Position numbers and translations under genes: made by a program
Part shown: positions 35,201 to 48,585 of the stretch, piece after piece
Position numbering within the stretch: the stretch's first letter is position 1
How the letters are laid out: each line of letters opens with the position of its first letter
The notes under the pieces: generated by a model
What the model saw: only the letters and a program-made list of their open reading frames with translations
Told to the model about the DNA's origin: nothing
Databases searched by the model: none
Source of the DNA: Paramacrobiotus metropolitanus
Lineage: Eukaryota > Tardigrada > Eutardigrada > Parachela > Macrobiotidae
Reading direction: 5' to 3'
Assembly: GCF_019649055.1 (NCBI RefSeq)
Contig: NW_026570223.1
Location: 2,418,001-2,482,000, forward strand
Length of the DNA: 64,000 bases

Positions 35201-38200
35201 GGCGGCCATCCATGGATTCCTGGTTAATTGTCCGGAGTTGGTGACGGAGGATGTGCTCAGTAAGATTATGGTGTCTATTGAAGGTGCCATTGCGCTGTTG
35301 GGCAGCATTTCCGAATGGATTAAATCGTACGGGCAGCATATGAAAGTCCATCTGGCGGCGGTGAGGGTGCGATTGTATGAGATCCTGCTGGTGTTGCCGG
35401 CCAAAAATTGGCTGTGTGAACTAAAGAAACCGGAAACAGTGCCGGCAGCTGTAATTAAAGGGGTGGTGGATGAATTCACGCTCTCGGATAATGCTTCCAA
35501 TACGACGACGTCGCTGCTGCGAGCGCTGTGCCGGAATGAAGATGCCCTGCTTCTGGGACACTGGTTACAGGTGCGTGCGTTTTTCGAATATCCATTTATT
35601 TGTATCCAGCTGTGTCTAACTAAATTCGAATGGTTTTTGAAACTAAAAATAAAATTATCTTTTCTGTTATTTAAAAATCCACGTCAGTGAGGAGAACAGG
35701 AATTTGAAAATAAATATTCAGTAGTATTGAATTTTTGTGCAAGTGTTCGACGCATATTAGAGTAACTGTTCGATTACGTAAGTGATACTGTTATTAACTT
35801 GACATTGTACGCTGGGATGATTGTGTTTCATGCGGGTAGTGAATGTTGGTCATTACATTCAATTTAGCGTGTAAGGGGTAGGACGCTTTATGAGCTATCC
35901 CAGGACCATAATCGAAAGTGTTGCTGGTTGGCTGTGCGGGATCATTGACATTCGTCCAGGAGGAGATGTAATTGCATTAAATTATGTATGCCTTCTTGAC
36001 AAAGTACGAGCAGAGTGCTCTTGGCCGGGCTGGTTTTTTGCTGATAGATTGCGTTATCTGGAGTATGAGGGTCTGACTTGAGCAAAGGAAAACCGAGAGG
36101 GGATCGATAGCATAAAGTTATATTTTACTTTATGGAGTTTGTGCACGTTCAGGAGACATTCATGAGAGTCCTGACAGATGAAAATGGCCGGCGTGTGTAT
36201 ACTCTTGTACGGAAGTTGCTTAAATATTCATGAGGCATACGTTATTGACGTAGAGGGACGTCAGCGTTTTATGTCCGCTTGAGAAAGTCGGGATGTTGCT
36301 GTTGTTGAGGATAGGTTTCCACAGACAGCTGCAGCGGAGCGCACTAATGTATTTTGCACGTCTATTGAGACGGTCTTGTTGTTTGAAAGATTGCAGCTGG
36401 CGAAAAGATATTTTCTCTCCAAATAAAAAGAAAATTTTTCGACAGTGGGTTCGGCAAATACAGACACCATGCGGCAGATGCACCGCTTGGAGTCGAAATT
36501 ATAGCTCCTGGGATGAAAAAGATCATAGTAGCAAAGCCGCAATTCGGCCTTGACTGTGTGATTCAATCTCTCGGCGGTAGTTGGGCGTTGTTAATTTGCT
36601 GGGGATTTGTCTGCGGAAGCCGTTAGCAGGATGGGAAGGGAGATCATTGCCTTTAATGAAAAAAGGGCTTTAAGTAACGATCATTGTCTTGTTCAATTTC
36701 CCCTCCATTTCGGCGAAAACTACCCAAAAGCTTGTGGGAAAAAGATTCTCGTTACAAATGACTAAATTTAGCGTGGACGAAATTCGCATTTCATCTGACA
36801 TTAGCGGGATAAATGAGCCGCAGCATTGCTGGCCGCTTGGCAGTGATCGGTGATGTAATTTTATGTACGAGATCATTACTGAAATGAATTGATGACCTTC
36901 GTTCCGTTAGAGGCGCAGTGCGCTTATGCTGTGAGGATCTTACGTACCAACATGAGTTTCTCCAATTAGTTTTGATGTCTCTCAGCTTTAGGGTCATGCG
37001 CTTAAAGCTAGCAGCCGAAAATATTTACGGACGGTATAATGATGTTTTTCCAGTAATTTATTATCCTGTTACCGAGGGCGGCGGATCGAATTGCAGACCG
37101 CGAAGCGTTTCATTGCTTTATGGTTAGCAGCTTAGAATAGCATATGCATGTGATAGTTCTGGACTTGACAAGAAAAAAAGAATGGTCACCTAATCGTATT
37201 GAAACAGTAGATTTTTTCTTATGAAAAGTATTTCAATCATCGCGCACATCGGTTGAGGTGTTAGGTTTCTGTGATATAAGGACTCTTGTAAGGAGTGTCT
37301 CGTTAACGAGTAGAATAGCATTTTAATTGGTACGTAGAAATCAGCGCGTTTTTCGTGCCTGCAATTCTTCACCCCTCAACAAGTCCTAATGATTTCCTGG
37401 TAAAATTAATTAGGATCGCGCATTCTTTCTCGCATCGAGGGGTGTTATCCGCAGCCAAGGGTGTGTAATTGAATTTCAGTGTTTTTTTCTCGTCTTGCAC
37501 ACAGGACACCGATCAGAAATTGATTGAAGAGCAGCTGCAGCCCAACAGTGCCTCGGGTTCCGGCAGCCTGGAGCATGACGCCACCACGCTCTACCAGAAA
37601 TCCGACGACATTCCTACACCTCTCCCCATCGGGGTGGCGGTCATCGATCTGTCCTTACAGCTATTCGGGCGGATGTTCCCCTATCTGGCCGCTAAACACC
37701 AGCAACAGATCCTGGAGCATCTGTTGACCTGTGTCCAGCAGGCGAAGACCGTCCGCCAGCAGGCGATGCTGATTAATGTCTTCACGGCGATGTTGGCGGC
37801 GTTGAAGAGTCTGGTGGAGATGAAGGCGGAGCCGCCAACCGAGCCAGTGGTGAACGGGTTCATCAATTTAATCAACACCGGGATCAGGAGTCCCAGTCCG
37901 ATGCTGCGGTGTGCGGCCGGGGAGGCGTTGGGGAGACTGGCGCAGGTGGTGAATGACCGGAAGTTTGTGGCGGATACGGTGCAGCGGTCATTTGACATGC
38001 TCAGGACATCCCGGGATATCATATCGAGGACAGGACATTGTATGATCCTGGGATGCTTGCACAGGTAAAATACATGGAGCAAATAAATGAGCTGGTATTG
38101 TAACTTTAATTTTTATTGAAAAAGAATATTACGCAAAATACATACGAAACTTCGTCGCAGAGCATAGGTACTGTATTATTATTAACAGTTACTGCGCCAA

Positions 38201-41200
38201 GATTCGAAACGATATACTTCTCAATAATAAAAATTAAGATCTTCCTAAAGTGCGAAGAAAAATTTAAGCTTAGGTTTTCGTGGCTGCTCTGAGTGCCGAA
38301 AGAACAAAAAACAGAATTGTCCCGTCCTGGAATGCTAATTTATTTCTGCGACATTGAAAGATATGCTTTTTCGTTATGGTCACTGTTGAAAAATGCAGAG
38401 AATAATACGTAAAATATTGAATGACAGTTGCGAACCTATGGTTTGCCGAAGCGGAGAATAGTCCCCTTTTTGCTGTTTGATTACATAATACTACGTAATG
38501 CCCTGGGAAATGTATAAAGGGTAACCGTTGGACAAAAAAGCTGATTTGATAAAGAATGGTTTGTTGAGTTTGGTTGGTGATCTACTTTCCCACTTGACGA
38601 AATGAAGATCGATGGGGTAGAAGCATTCATTCCTGCGTTTGAACCCAGGAAACCGTATACGGGCTGCGGGTATGAACTTGAACAAATACAAATAACGAAG
38701 CGGCAAATAACCACTAGCGGGATAGCACAAAATGGATGCCCATTGTTGGGGATTGGGTTGCGTCGTGCAGTGGAGGACTTGAAGTGTGACGGGTAAAGTG
38801 TTTGCGCTGCACGATGCACACCCCTTGACCTCAGGTGTAGTGAGGGATAATGAAATTTTTTACACCATACTATAAATTAGTATTGTGCCTACCTGGATGA
38901 ATGGCAAGTGGAACGTTGGCGAGTAACGAGGGGGATGTTGGCGTAAAAATTTTATTGATAATCAATGTTCTTTGTCAACGGAGAAACCACACAACGTATG
39001 CGTAATTGAATAAGTGGCTTTTCTTGCTAAACAGATCCCACATCCCCAGTTTCTTTCTTTTTTTTAAAATAAAAAATGTCAAAATGTAAATTTAATTCTT
39101 TTGCTACGCATAGTTCGCACATAAAATAATTCAGACATTCGCTGGTAACCTTTAAAGCTTTTTCTATGTATAAAAATTTGTTGCAATAAGAGGCCACTTT
39201 TCTTACATTATGCTTGTGTGATTCGGAGTTATTATTGTCAACATGAATTTTTGCGAATACTATTTCGCAGTTCGTATACCCGGGGTTTTTGTTTATTGTC
39301 TAAAAACTGTTCCGGTTGCACTGCAAATGTGGCGATGTTTATTATTATGTAATGCTCTGCGCCACTCACAGGAACATGTTACTTGTGTGCACTTATTTCT
39401 TGATAAATGGCAGGGGAAGGGTGTGCGTGCGGAACGCTTGCCAATTTGTGGACGGTGGTAGATTGTGGAGATGGTTAAGATTAATGTTTTTATGTGAACA
39501 CGTTTTTCCTCCACTGTTCTGTGGTTTGGGCTGGATGATTAATAAAATTTCCCGATCAGAGCAGTTGGAGCGCGGTCGGTGCTCTTTTTCTTCCAGTGCT
39601 GACATTCCTCACTGATCCAGGGAATTCTTTACGCTCGAGGGGTAACAAAAGTGTATTGGTATTCACAAGAAAGACTTTAGCCGATCGGTTTTTCGCGAGA
39701 CTATAATTATATGACTCTTGGAGGGACGCGTAAATAGCAACTGAGTGTTGCGCGCTGTGATTACCATGTAAACAGTGCGTGTCTCCGTCTCGTCTCAAGA
39801 AGCTACCGGTTCAATGCATACGGTGCTTGTGGGCACAGTTGTCTTAAAGGTCACTTAGGTGCACTCGGCAGCCAAATCAGTATAAGCGGTTTGATTCTGC
39901 CGTTAATGCTATAATATTAAATAAAAAAGAAAATTAAAGTGGGGCTATGCGAATAATATGACAGACATTTTATAGCAGAAACTGACTGTGTTGGTTTCGG
40001 TTGCATAATCACACAGTTAATATACTTTGCATTTTGCTTTGTAGGTATGTGGGTGCGATGGCATCTAATCAACACCTGAACTCGAGTGTTAGCATTTTGA
40101 TGGCTCTCTCGGAAGACATCAACGCTTCGGTGGTGCAGACGTGGTCACTACATGCACTGTACCTTATTGCCGACTCCGGTGGTCCCATGTTCCGCAGTTA
40201 CGTGGAACCGACACTGTCACTCTGTGTCAAACTCCTCTTAGTGGTTCCGCGTCATCATAACGAAGTCTTCCAGTGTATTGGCAAGTGTTTATCGGCATTG
40301 ATTACGGCCGTCGGACCGGAGTTGGACGGGGCGCACGGCACAATTAGCGCTGTCCGTAACACATGCCTAATCGCCTGCGAAATGCTGCACTCATGTGCCA
40401 CCACCGACTGGATTGTCCAGAGTGAAGCCGTTACATCCTTCCAGCAAATGCACATGTTTGCACCCAAACATGTCAACTTCACTCTGCTGGTGCCCCAGCT
40501 GGTTAACCATTTAAGTAGTCCCCATTTGCTACTCCGACAGTCATCCATCGACTGTCTACGGCAGTTATGCCAACGGGAAACCGGACAAGTGTGCGATATT
40601 GCCCGCAATACACAGGTAAATGTCACAACAGATGGACTCCCTACCTGCCGGCAGGCGGGTAATAATACGGTTTAATTTGGGAATTAAGCCGAGTAAATAA
40701 GGTCATCGGGGGATTAGTTACGGGTGCAGAAGCGTCCCGGGAACGCTGCAGCATTATGTGTATATTTAGACAATGCAGTGGTTTATTGTTGAATCTTCCG
40801 GCAGTGGCAGTGGGATATACAGAACAGATAATCCAGATACGTCGAAATACAAAAGCTTAAAAGAATCTTGTCAGCATTACTGAGTAGAGTCCTTAATAAT
40901 CCATTGAACAGAAAATTGTTTACGGTTTCTTTTGGAGAGACATCCGTCATGTCCGTTTGACATGGCTGCGGTGCTTTTGTTTACTAAAACTGAAACATAG
41001 GTTTCTGCCGAGATTAATGAGAATTAATTATGGAAGTTTTTTTAGATTTATATGGCAGAACATGAGTAAACCACCTATGGAATTCTTTCTAAATTTATAC
41101 ATTGTTTTTTTTTTCTTGTAGGAATCTGTTACCGATGATGAACTGTGGTTGGCTATGCTGCTGTTTAACATGTTGGATTCGGAAAAGGATCCCAAAATTC

Positions 41201-44070
41201 GCAGCGGTATCCAGCTGATATTTCAGAGCATTCTTCTCTACGCCACCGAATCGCATTTATCCGCGTGGTTCGCTCTAAGCCGCGAAATCTTAACAACGAG
41301 CGATGTAGGCGGCAAATCTGGTCCTGAAGGCATTACCGAAGAAACCGACGAAAATGCCGAAGACGACGTCGAAGAGTTCCGTGCCAAAGCTCCCGGTGAC
41401 AGTGAACCGAAGCGGAACAACGCTCGCTGGACAACCCGTGTCTATGCTGTCAGTTGCCTGCGCAAGCTGATTGTCTACTGCCGTGAAGCGCACACCTTCC
41501 ACCTGGACGTAACACGGTCCAGGAAAGAGCACCACGATGCTCTCATTCTCCATTTGTCGGATCTGGTGCGGATGGCATTCATGGGCGCCACGTCAGAGAG
41601 TGACCAGTTGCGCATGGGCGGGTTGGAATTGCTGTTGGATATCATTGTGAATTTTGCGGCAATTGAGGAGCCGGAGTTTCCCGGGCATGGGATCCTGGAG
41701 CAGTATCAAGCCCAAGTGGGTGCCGCGCTGCGACCGGCATTCACACCGGAGACGCCGCCATATATCACCGCCAAAGCCTGTGATGTGTGCAGTCGGTGGA
41801 TCGCCAGTGGGGTGGCGAGAGATATCAATGATTTGCGCCGGGTGTATCAGCTGTTGGTGCAGTCGTTGGATAAGTTAAAGATCTCCTTGAAGGACGCCAA
41901 GATCCCGTACAGTGAGGCGTCGGTGACGCTGGAGAAGCTGGCGATTTTAAAGGCTTGGGCGGAGATCTATGTGGAAGCTATAAAATGGCAGAAACAGTAT
42001 GAAGAGATGTTGGCGCTCGTGCAGCCGCATGTGGCGTCACTTAGTCGGTCGTGGTTGGCGGCCATCCGGGATCAAGCATTTCTCAGTTTGCCGGCGGAGT
42101 TTTCCAATCAACTTCCCGTGGAAGGTAATTTTTTAATGGCTCACCAATTTTTGTAGCAATTTGTTGATTTTGCTAGTGTAAGGTATTATTTCATGTGTAA
42201 TCGAGCAACATGGCTTATTTAGGTGGTGCCTTTTATTCCGTGGAGTCCATCGATGCAGCTCGCAAGTGTTATCAGAACTGCTGGTTACCGATCCTTTACG
42301 CCACGGTCACGTGGTGGTCCGGTGGGGGAGGTTATGAGAACGTTCTCCTAGAGAAACCGGATAGTCGTCTGGCGGTTCAAGATGGCGGGAATCTGGGCTT
42401 AGCCACACCCCGGGCGGGTGTCGCTCCCCTGCCGGCCGAAGAGATCAACCGGGCTCGCTTCAGTCTGTTCTTCGGGGCAGCCATGGAGGCCTTGTGTCAG
42501 TCACGCAGCGACGATATCAGTGATGACCAGTCGATGATTACCTGCCTGAAAGCGGCGCAGACGGTACTGGAGCTGGACTGGTCAAAAGCGGCGCTGTGTA
42601 CCGATATGAACTGTCCACGTGAGACACTAAATATCATGCACCGCGTGGTGCTAACCAGGGAAAATCCGGCTGTGCAGGCGGAAGCGTTGCAGGTTGTCAA
42701 GAGTGTACTGCAGGCCGCCAGCGATTGCTTCCAACAGGAAAATCGAAAGAAGAACAAGGACGGTGGAGAAAACACTGAGAATGAAACGACCGTCGGGTTT
42801 TATGATATTGGAGAAGGTGGTAAGTATGAAAACTGAAAAATACACAGTTGATTTGTTCTACTTTTTACACCTTTTTTTGTGTTTATATTATTTTAATTAC
42901 TTATGATTTATTTGTATAGGCGCATCAGGTGAAATTAATCCCGCCAAATCCACAGTCTTCGCGGCTGCCGAAGTTTTCTTCTGCATCCTCATCCGTAAAT
43001 TTCCTTCGCTCAATCCCACCCTCAGATCCATCTCCCTCCACCAGAATCCCTCACAGAACCAGCCCGCCTACATTCAGCTGTCCGCCGCCACCATTTCATG
43101 CCTGCCCAATCTCCTCGGTCTGTGCTCACACCGCGGCACCCTCTCCGTCTTTCCCGTCATCCTCCACATCCTCCTCACCGCTCTGCGCCAGCTGGTGGAA
43201 GACAATGTTCCTTGCTCCGATCCGCGCTGCCTGGCCATTATCCAGTGCCTGCGCACCCTCAGTTCCTCCGCGTATCTCGATAGTCCCGTGGTGGGGCCGG
43301 AATGGGAGGGATTGCTGCGCTCCACCATTCTCCGCTTAACGGATATCGTCAAGAGTGTCTTCCGGGAGAAATCAACGACCGAAGCCAGCGTCAGCCTGAT
43401 GCTGGCGGCCTCCGTCATCATCCTGACCGCGCCGGAGAGGGTCACCCGCGTGGGAAATATTTTCTATCCGTGTGTTAACATGTTCAAGCAGTTCCTGAAC
43501 GTGCGGAATGTCCCGGGAATCCAGATGCAGACGCTGCAGATGTTGGGACAGATCTTTTTCCATCCGAATAAAGAACTGGCGGCGGCGTATATCCGGCATC
43601 TGGCCGGTGATATTCTGATTTCGGTAGACGGGAATGTCAATAAGGTCGATGTGAAGAATATCGAGGAGACGCTGCTGGTCACGGAACGGTTGAAATTGTT
43701 GGAGAATGTCGTGGAGGCGGCGGAACCGCGGCAGCGAGACGCCATAATTCGTTTCATCGCCCCGGTGTTTATTGCTTTCCTCCAGGAGCCCGGCGCTGTG
43801 AAGGGGCATGATTATTTGGCGAGATTACATGCTTTCTGCCTTAACCGGCTGCAGAAGATGGCGCCGGGGAATCCGGAAGGATTTCGCGCAGCCATTGCCC
43901 GCAACCCCGAACTGAAGAGCAGATTGGAGTCAGCATTGGCGGCTAGTAGTGGTGCACAGAAGAGTGCCGTCAACATGAACAGTACACCGAAGACCGCCAG
44001 GCGGATAGTGGCGGCGGGCGCGGAACAGCCCAGTATAAAATTAAAAATGGATTTCAGTAATTTTTCTTAG
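29255..44070 (+). CDS. HEATR5: HEAT repeat-containing protein 5 (HEATR5B/p200 family)
   Basis: Eight exons with consensus splice sites: 29255-29778, 32103-32841, 34608-35570, 37505-38064, 40045-40615, 41122-42124, 42223-42819 and 42920-44070. They sum to 6108 bases and 2035 aa, close to the ~2070 aa of the animal protein. The product is an alpha-solenoid of HEAT repeats. Family landmarks include MELASSFLLNED at the start, LLGEKAQLVAGRE, SRLSQQRTEAAWMILGAI, NSASGSGSLEHD, CAAGEALGRLAQVV, VQTWSLHALYLIADSGGPM, EFPGHGILEQYQAQVGAALRPAF and a final SIKLKMDFS. HEATR5 binds the AP-1 clathrin adaptor system (yeast Laa1 relative) in endosome-to-Golgi traffic and dynein-linked transport. No frame break anywhere, in contrast to the Polinton genes. 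Confidence 0.95.
29779..32102 (+). other. HEATR5 intron 1
   Basis: Non-coding. A perfect 12-bp inverted repeat gataaataatcg / cgattatttatc with a 10-base spacer lies at 30868-30901. Nothing else recognised. Confidence 0.85.
32842..34607 (+). other. HEATR5 intron 2 with a 28-bp tandem duplication
   Basis: The unit aatcctactacagtcttgac(tgcagga) occurs twice in a row at about 33280-33336 and itself contains the palindrome cagtcttgactg. Otherwise featureless. Confidence 0.85.
35571..37504 (+). other. HEATR5 intron 3
   Basis: Non-coding; nothing recognised on either strand. Confidence 0.85.
38065..40044 (+). other. HEATR5 intron 4
   Basis: Non-coding; nothing recognised on either strand. The short ORFs on the minus strand around 38490-38819 and 39293-39798 have no conserved features. 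Confidence 0.85.
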
Positions 44071-44535
44071 TTTTTAAAAAGGGCAGCTGCTGATTTTGTA
44101 CCATTCAATTATGGTGTGTGCTAGAGTTTCGATTTTACTTTAATTTTCTGTGTGGTCCATTTCGAAGAGGTTTTATTTGTATTTTGAAGAAGACATTGTA
44201 AAATAATGTTATATGTACAAATTATATACGACTGACTGTTCAAACAAGCTGAAGAAGTGACCATTGATTTCCACCACTTCTGATATTTTATGCTGCTGCA
44301 TTTCTTAAGAATACAGAACGTAAAACAGAGTCAAACAATGCCGTACAGTTAACCAGTCACCCTCAGAAATTAATCATTTAAAATGTTACCAAAATAAATG
44401 AAATATGCGCTTGGCACTCGTGTGGACATGTAGAAATCAGCATGAAAGTAAAACTCATTTTACGCACACAAAATTTTTGATCACACGTTGGATAAATTTA
44501 ATATATTGTGAATAAAACAAATGAAAACTAACTAC
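44071..44535 (+). other. HEATR5 3' flank, convergent with the ASS pseudogene
   Basis: AT-rich; an AATAAA at about 44393 and another at about 44512 are candidate poly(A) signals for HEATR5. Confidence 0.5.
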
Positions 44536-44575
44536 ATTAGGCAACGGTGTTAGCTTCGAGCGATATTAATGCCAG

Positions 44576-47500
44576 TTCCCTTTACAATTATTAGTTCTCT
44601 CGGTTGTTTCCATTGTCCTTCCAAGCACGAATTCTAGCCGCCTCCTGGAGCCGAATGCCGGTGATCTTGATAAATCCATCGACATCGGCTGGGTTGTAAT
44701 CATCTCCATCCTCAACTGCCGGACTGTACAAACATTTGAAAAACTTACTTTTAAAATCAGCATGAAACATTTAATCAAAATGTTTGAAAGTAAGCAAATG
44801 AGAAATTCTTATCTTAGCAATTATAAAAGTACGAGAAAGGTTCACCTTGCAAGTTTTTTGTTGTAATACGGAATGTGAGAATGGCGCGCGATAACGTGTG
44901 CGCCACCTTTGTATAACATTAATGTCACCGATCCGCACACTGAGTCCTGGCTTAGAGCGATACACTCCCGCGCGTACTTGCACTCCGGTGCGAACCAAAA
45001 TCCTCGGTACATTTGATCCACAAATTGCTCAGCCATCATTTGCTTGAGTTTACGAACTTCCTGCATAAAATTTCAAAATCCAACCATTCGCAGGGTACAT
45101 AATGCTAAATACCCGGTGTCTGGGCTGATACTGATAGTATGTAAGTATAGTATATGTATTTCTAAATTTCAGAATACATCTTAAGAATTTACTTATACGA
45201 ACGCGTCAAATGCGTTCGAAAAATATAGTAGGTGTATTATAGATACATGAAATCTTGCAAAGGTCAAATATAGCGATCAAGCTCTATACCCGGTCCATTG
45301 TTAGCGTTTCCAGATCGATCTTCATGTGCGAGAAACAATATGTCGGCTCCCGGTGACTCGTAAATGCCTCGAGATTTCATCCCCATAGACCGATTCTCTA
45401 CGATATCCAGTCGCCCTACCCCGTGTTCGCCCCTGTTCAGCAACCCTGTTATCGCATGGTCATTCTGACTAATTCGCTTGCTCGATATGTAAATCGAGCA
45501 TACACTATTTATTATCGTTCATGACTGGGATTTTCTTACTATGTAATAGCCGTCGAAATTACCTAAACTACTTCACTGTTAAAATTTTACACATTGAAAA
45601 ATAACCAGAATCTCTATCTTCCGTTTGTATAAAATTAGCGTTCATTAATCATTGTATACTTGTATTTGAGATTTGAGCATTTCAAATTGAAACGTTTAAT
45701 GCGTTCAAACCAATAACAACATATATATAGAGGAGTAAGAGGACAGAGAGAGTTTAGTTCGATAAATATATGCATTGTAATTGGTTTAGTTTAGTTGTAC
45801 AGTTAATAATTCTGCTAATAGAGAAACGTATAAGCTGAACCACTAAAGACATAGATGCTCATAGAAGCTGCTTTTACCGTATATGTGCCGTGACCGATCT
45901 TACCCAATCTTGTTTAAAAATTCCATAATTTCCACCGAACCTTCGTATACAACGTCAATACCCTTTCCACGTCCATTTCGGTGCAAAACTTTCACTGGGA
46001 TTCCATTTTGAAAGAAAACGGTGACATGGGCTGGTTCATTGGGAGAATCTTTTGGATCAGTGGTCATCTCATACATGTGGCTGGGAGGTCGTTGAGCGGT
46101 TTCGTTTAACATGCTGCCTATTCGAAGCTTACGCTCATAATATTAGCGTCGGTGCTCCACGGTCGGTTTAAGCTGGCTGGAATAGGAAGGTCGTGTGCGG
46201 CAAGATACGCTTCGGTAGTGTTCCGATCGCTGAAAATCTCGAAGAATTCTCTGATTCTCCATGGAGCGATGACCTTTCACATAAAACACGTACAGTGCAT
46301 ACACATTTATTTTAATTAGAAGAATCGTGAATTTCCCTATCACAAGATTTAAAAGCGGTTCAAACTTAATTTTATTTACCTTTATATGCGGTTGTAAAGC
46401 AATGCAGCTCAGTTCGAAACGATTTTGATCGTTGCCTTTAGCACTGCATCCATGTGCCATATACTGTGCAGTGTGCACGCTCGCTGACAACAATCCTCAG
46501 AAGGTTCTCCACAATACAGTAACGGGACATTGGTGTGGCACACATGTACCGGCCCTCGTAGCGAGCACTGGATTTTAACCAAGTCCACATATAGTTCTCC
46601 ACAAAGTCTTCCCGGCAATCTTGGATAATCACCTTTATAAAAATACATACGGTCTGTAAACGCTCACTGCTAAATCATATATATAAGAGCCGCTGAGCCG
46701 CTGTTTGTGTTTCAAAATCATACGACACTAACTGCGATACGTAAAGCCTGCGATAATCTGCTGAAAAATCTAATTTTGCAATTTTAAAGATGTTATAGAA
46801 ATATGTAATTAACCATTTTTTCCCATCCAGTGAATTCATGTATCACGCTTCAACATATATAAATAATAACAGCCACCCACTACCGCTCGCATTTACTTTT
46901 CTATGAATCACAATAAAGTTTTTCGTATTACAATTTACAGATTTTCTGTTTCAATTTATTCAACTTCGCCAAGTGTTGACCGTACAATAAACTGGATACA
47001 ACATTATAATTTTCGTGTCCCATACAATTATAACTTATTTACTTACCATAGAATGATAGAAGTAAGGTTATATGCAGTATCGATTGCGTTCAGATTCTGT
47101 ATAAAATTATTTAACAGACATAAGCCTAGCACATATTACAATCTACCTTCCTTGTTAAAGCTAATATACAATATACAGCTCTCGTAATTATGCGCTTAAT
47201 TAAGCAGTTTAAATATTAAAAGTAGATAAGCTCATCTGCTCCTTACCTGCACATATCTATAATTCTATAATATACGGGTGCTCGCGCGAATACGCAACTG
47301 CAATTTGTTACCACAAGCACTTACCTTGGCGGCTCCTAATCTCAAAGCTTCCTCCTCAGTATTACGAAAATCCTCTTTCTGGCCCAGATTAGCCAAAAAT
47401 ACAATAACGCTGTACCCTACATCCAAGAAGTCTTCAATCTGCCATTTACGGAAAGGTTGCAGAAGGGAAACTAGCCGCATGTTAAAATACAAGCTTTGCA

Positions 47501-47676
47501 ATACTTGTTATTGTTATACTTAAGTACTGTATACAAGTACATAAGCCTCTGTATGTACAATACTGACCTTGTTCCACCAGCCATATCAATGTCCCCTTAT
47601 GGATAAATGTATCGGTGATGCTGTTGCCACTGTAGGCAAGTACGACACGACGTTGTTGTTGCTCTTCTTCATCCAT
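44576..47676 (-). pseudogene. Argininosuccinate synthase copy, degenerate
   Basis: Minus-strand exons follow the same order as the intact copy upstream: start 47676 (MDEEEQQQRRVVLAYSG), [17 protein letters not shown] (~47421-47324), VIIQDCREDFVENYMW to ALQPHIK (~46632-46380), VIAPWR segment (~46280), FFQNGIPVKVL segment (~46000), [16 protein letters not shown] (~45440-45290), EVRKLKQMMAEQF (45062-44850) and the last exon ending RAWKDNGNNREN (~44730-44600). Lesions: the ATP-binding loop SGGxDTS reads SGNSITDTF; frame changes near 46480, near 46120 beside an in-frame TAG, and near 45330. The C-terminal exons are still well preserved, so decay may be recent. Confidence 0.85.
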
Positions 47677-48585
47677 TGTAATTATGCACTGTATTATTGC
47701 GGTACTTGGCGCATATATAACTGCTGCTCACAGCCTCACAAATAGTCCGACCATCTTTATGTGCAATTCTACGTTTTAAGAAAGCTTTAAGAAGGCGAAA
47801 AGCGGGCCACAGAATTCCTGCGCCAGCGGATCAGCATCGAAATCCAACGAGGCAATGCGGCATCTATCCTGGGAACGGCACCGATGGGAGCAAATTTAGA
47901 TCAAATGTTCTCTGTGATTAGGCCGCATGAGTCAGTTGATGCTGTGTAATAAGTGAAGCTTCTTGAGCGTTTAAAATGAAGTTTTAATTATGCAAAAAAA
48001 GAAAGCTTTTGGCTTTTGCAACAGTCATTTATATACCATAGAGTTCCGGTACGTCGTTATCTCAGTCAGTCCCAGAGTTTATATTTCGAGCTTTCTCACC
48101 AACTCACACCAGTTTTTACCATAACTATGTAGCTTTCCAATAATACGTGTTTGTGGTACACTTCCGCTTTCACAAGCAAAAAAATAGAGTACGAAGAGAG
48201 TAAGTAGTACGTGCCAGGCAAGCTTCCGTCAGTCTATAATAATATTATTATGGAAGCAATGGGATGAATCGGTACGAATTTATGGTAAGATAGGTTCAAT
48301 GTTCTCGCTTGCCTAAAGTGTGTTATGGAAACCCCAGCATAATCATTCTTGTGGTAGACCTTTGGATAGACAGGTCACAGCTTTATGACTTTCAAACCGA
48401 AAACCAAGAGGAGGTTTATTATTACTAACAACTCCCAAATGTCGACACGCCTGTTTATACTTTTTGTAGCTAGAGGTTATCGGCAATGCAGTTTTTCCGA
48501 ATTCCGTCTATTAGATTCAGCACATTATAATTACTCAGAAACGGCAAGTGTCGCATATTTAATCATTAACTCTGGCTACGCGGGG
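47677..48585. other. Spacer between the two ASS loci
   Basis: Non-coding. A 16-base AT palindrome ataataatattattat lies near 48237. No other feature. Confidence 0.6.
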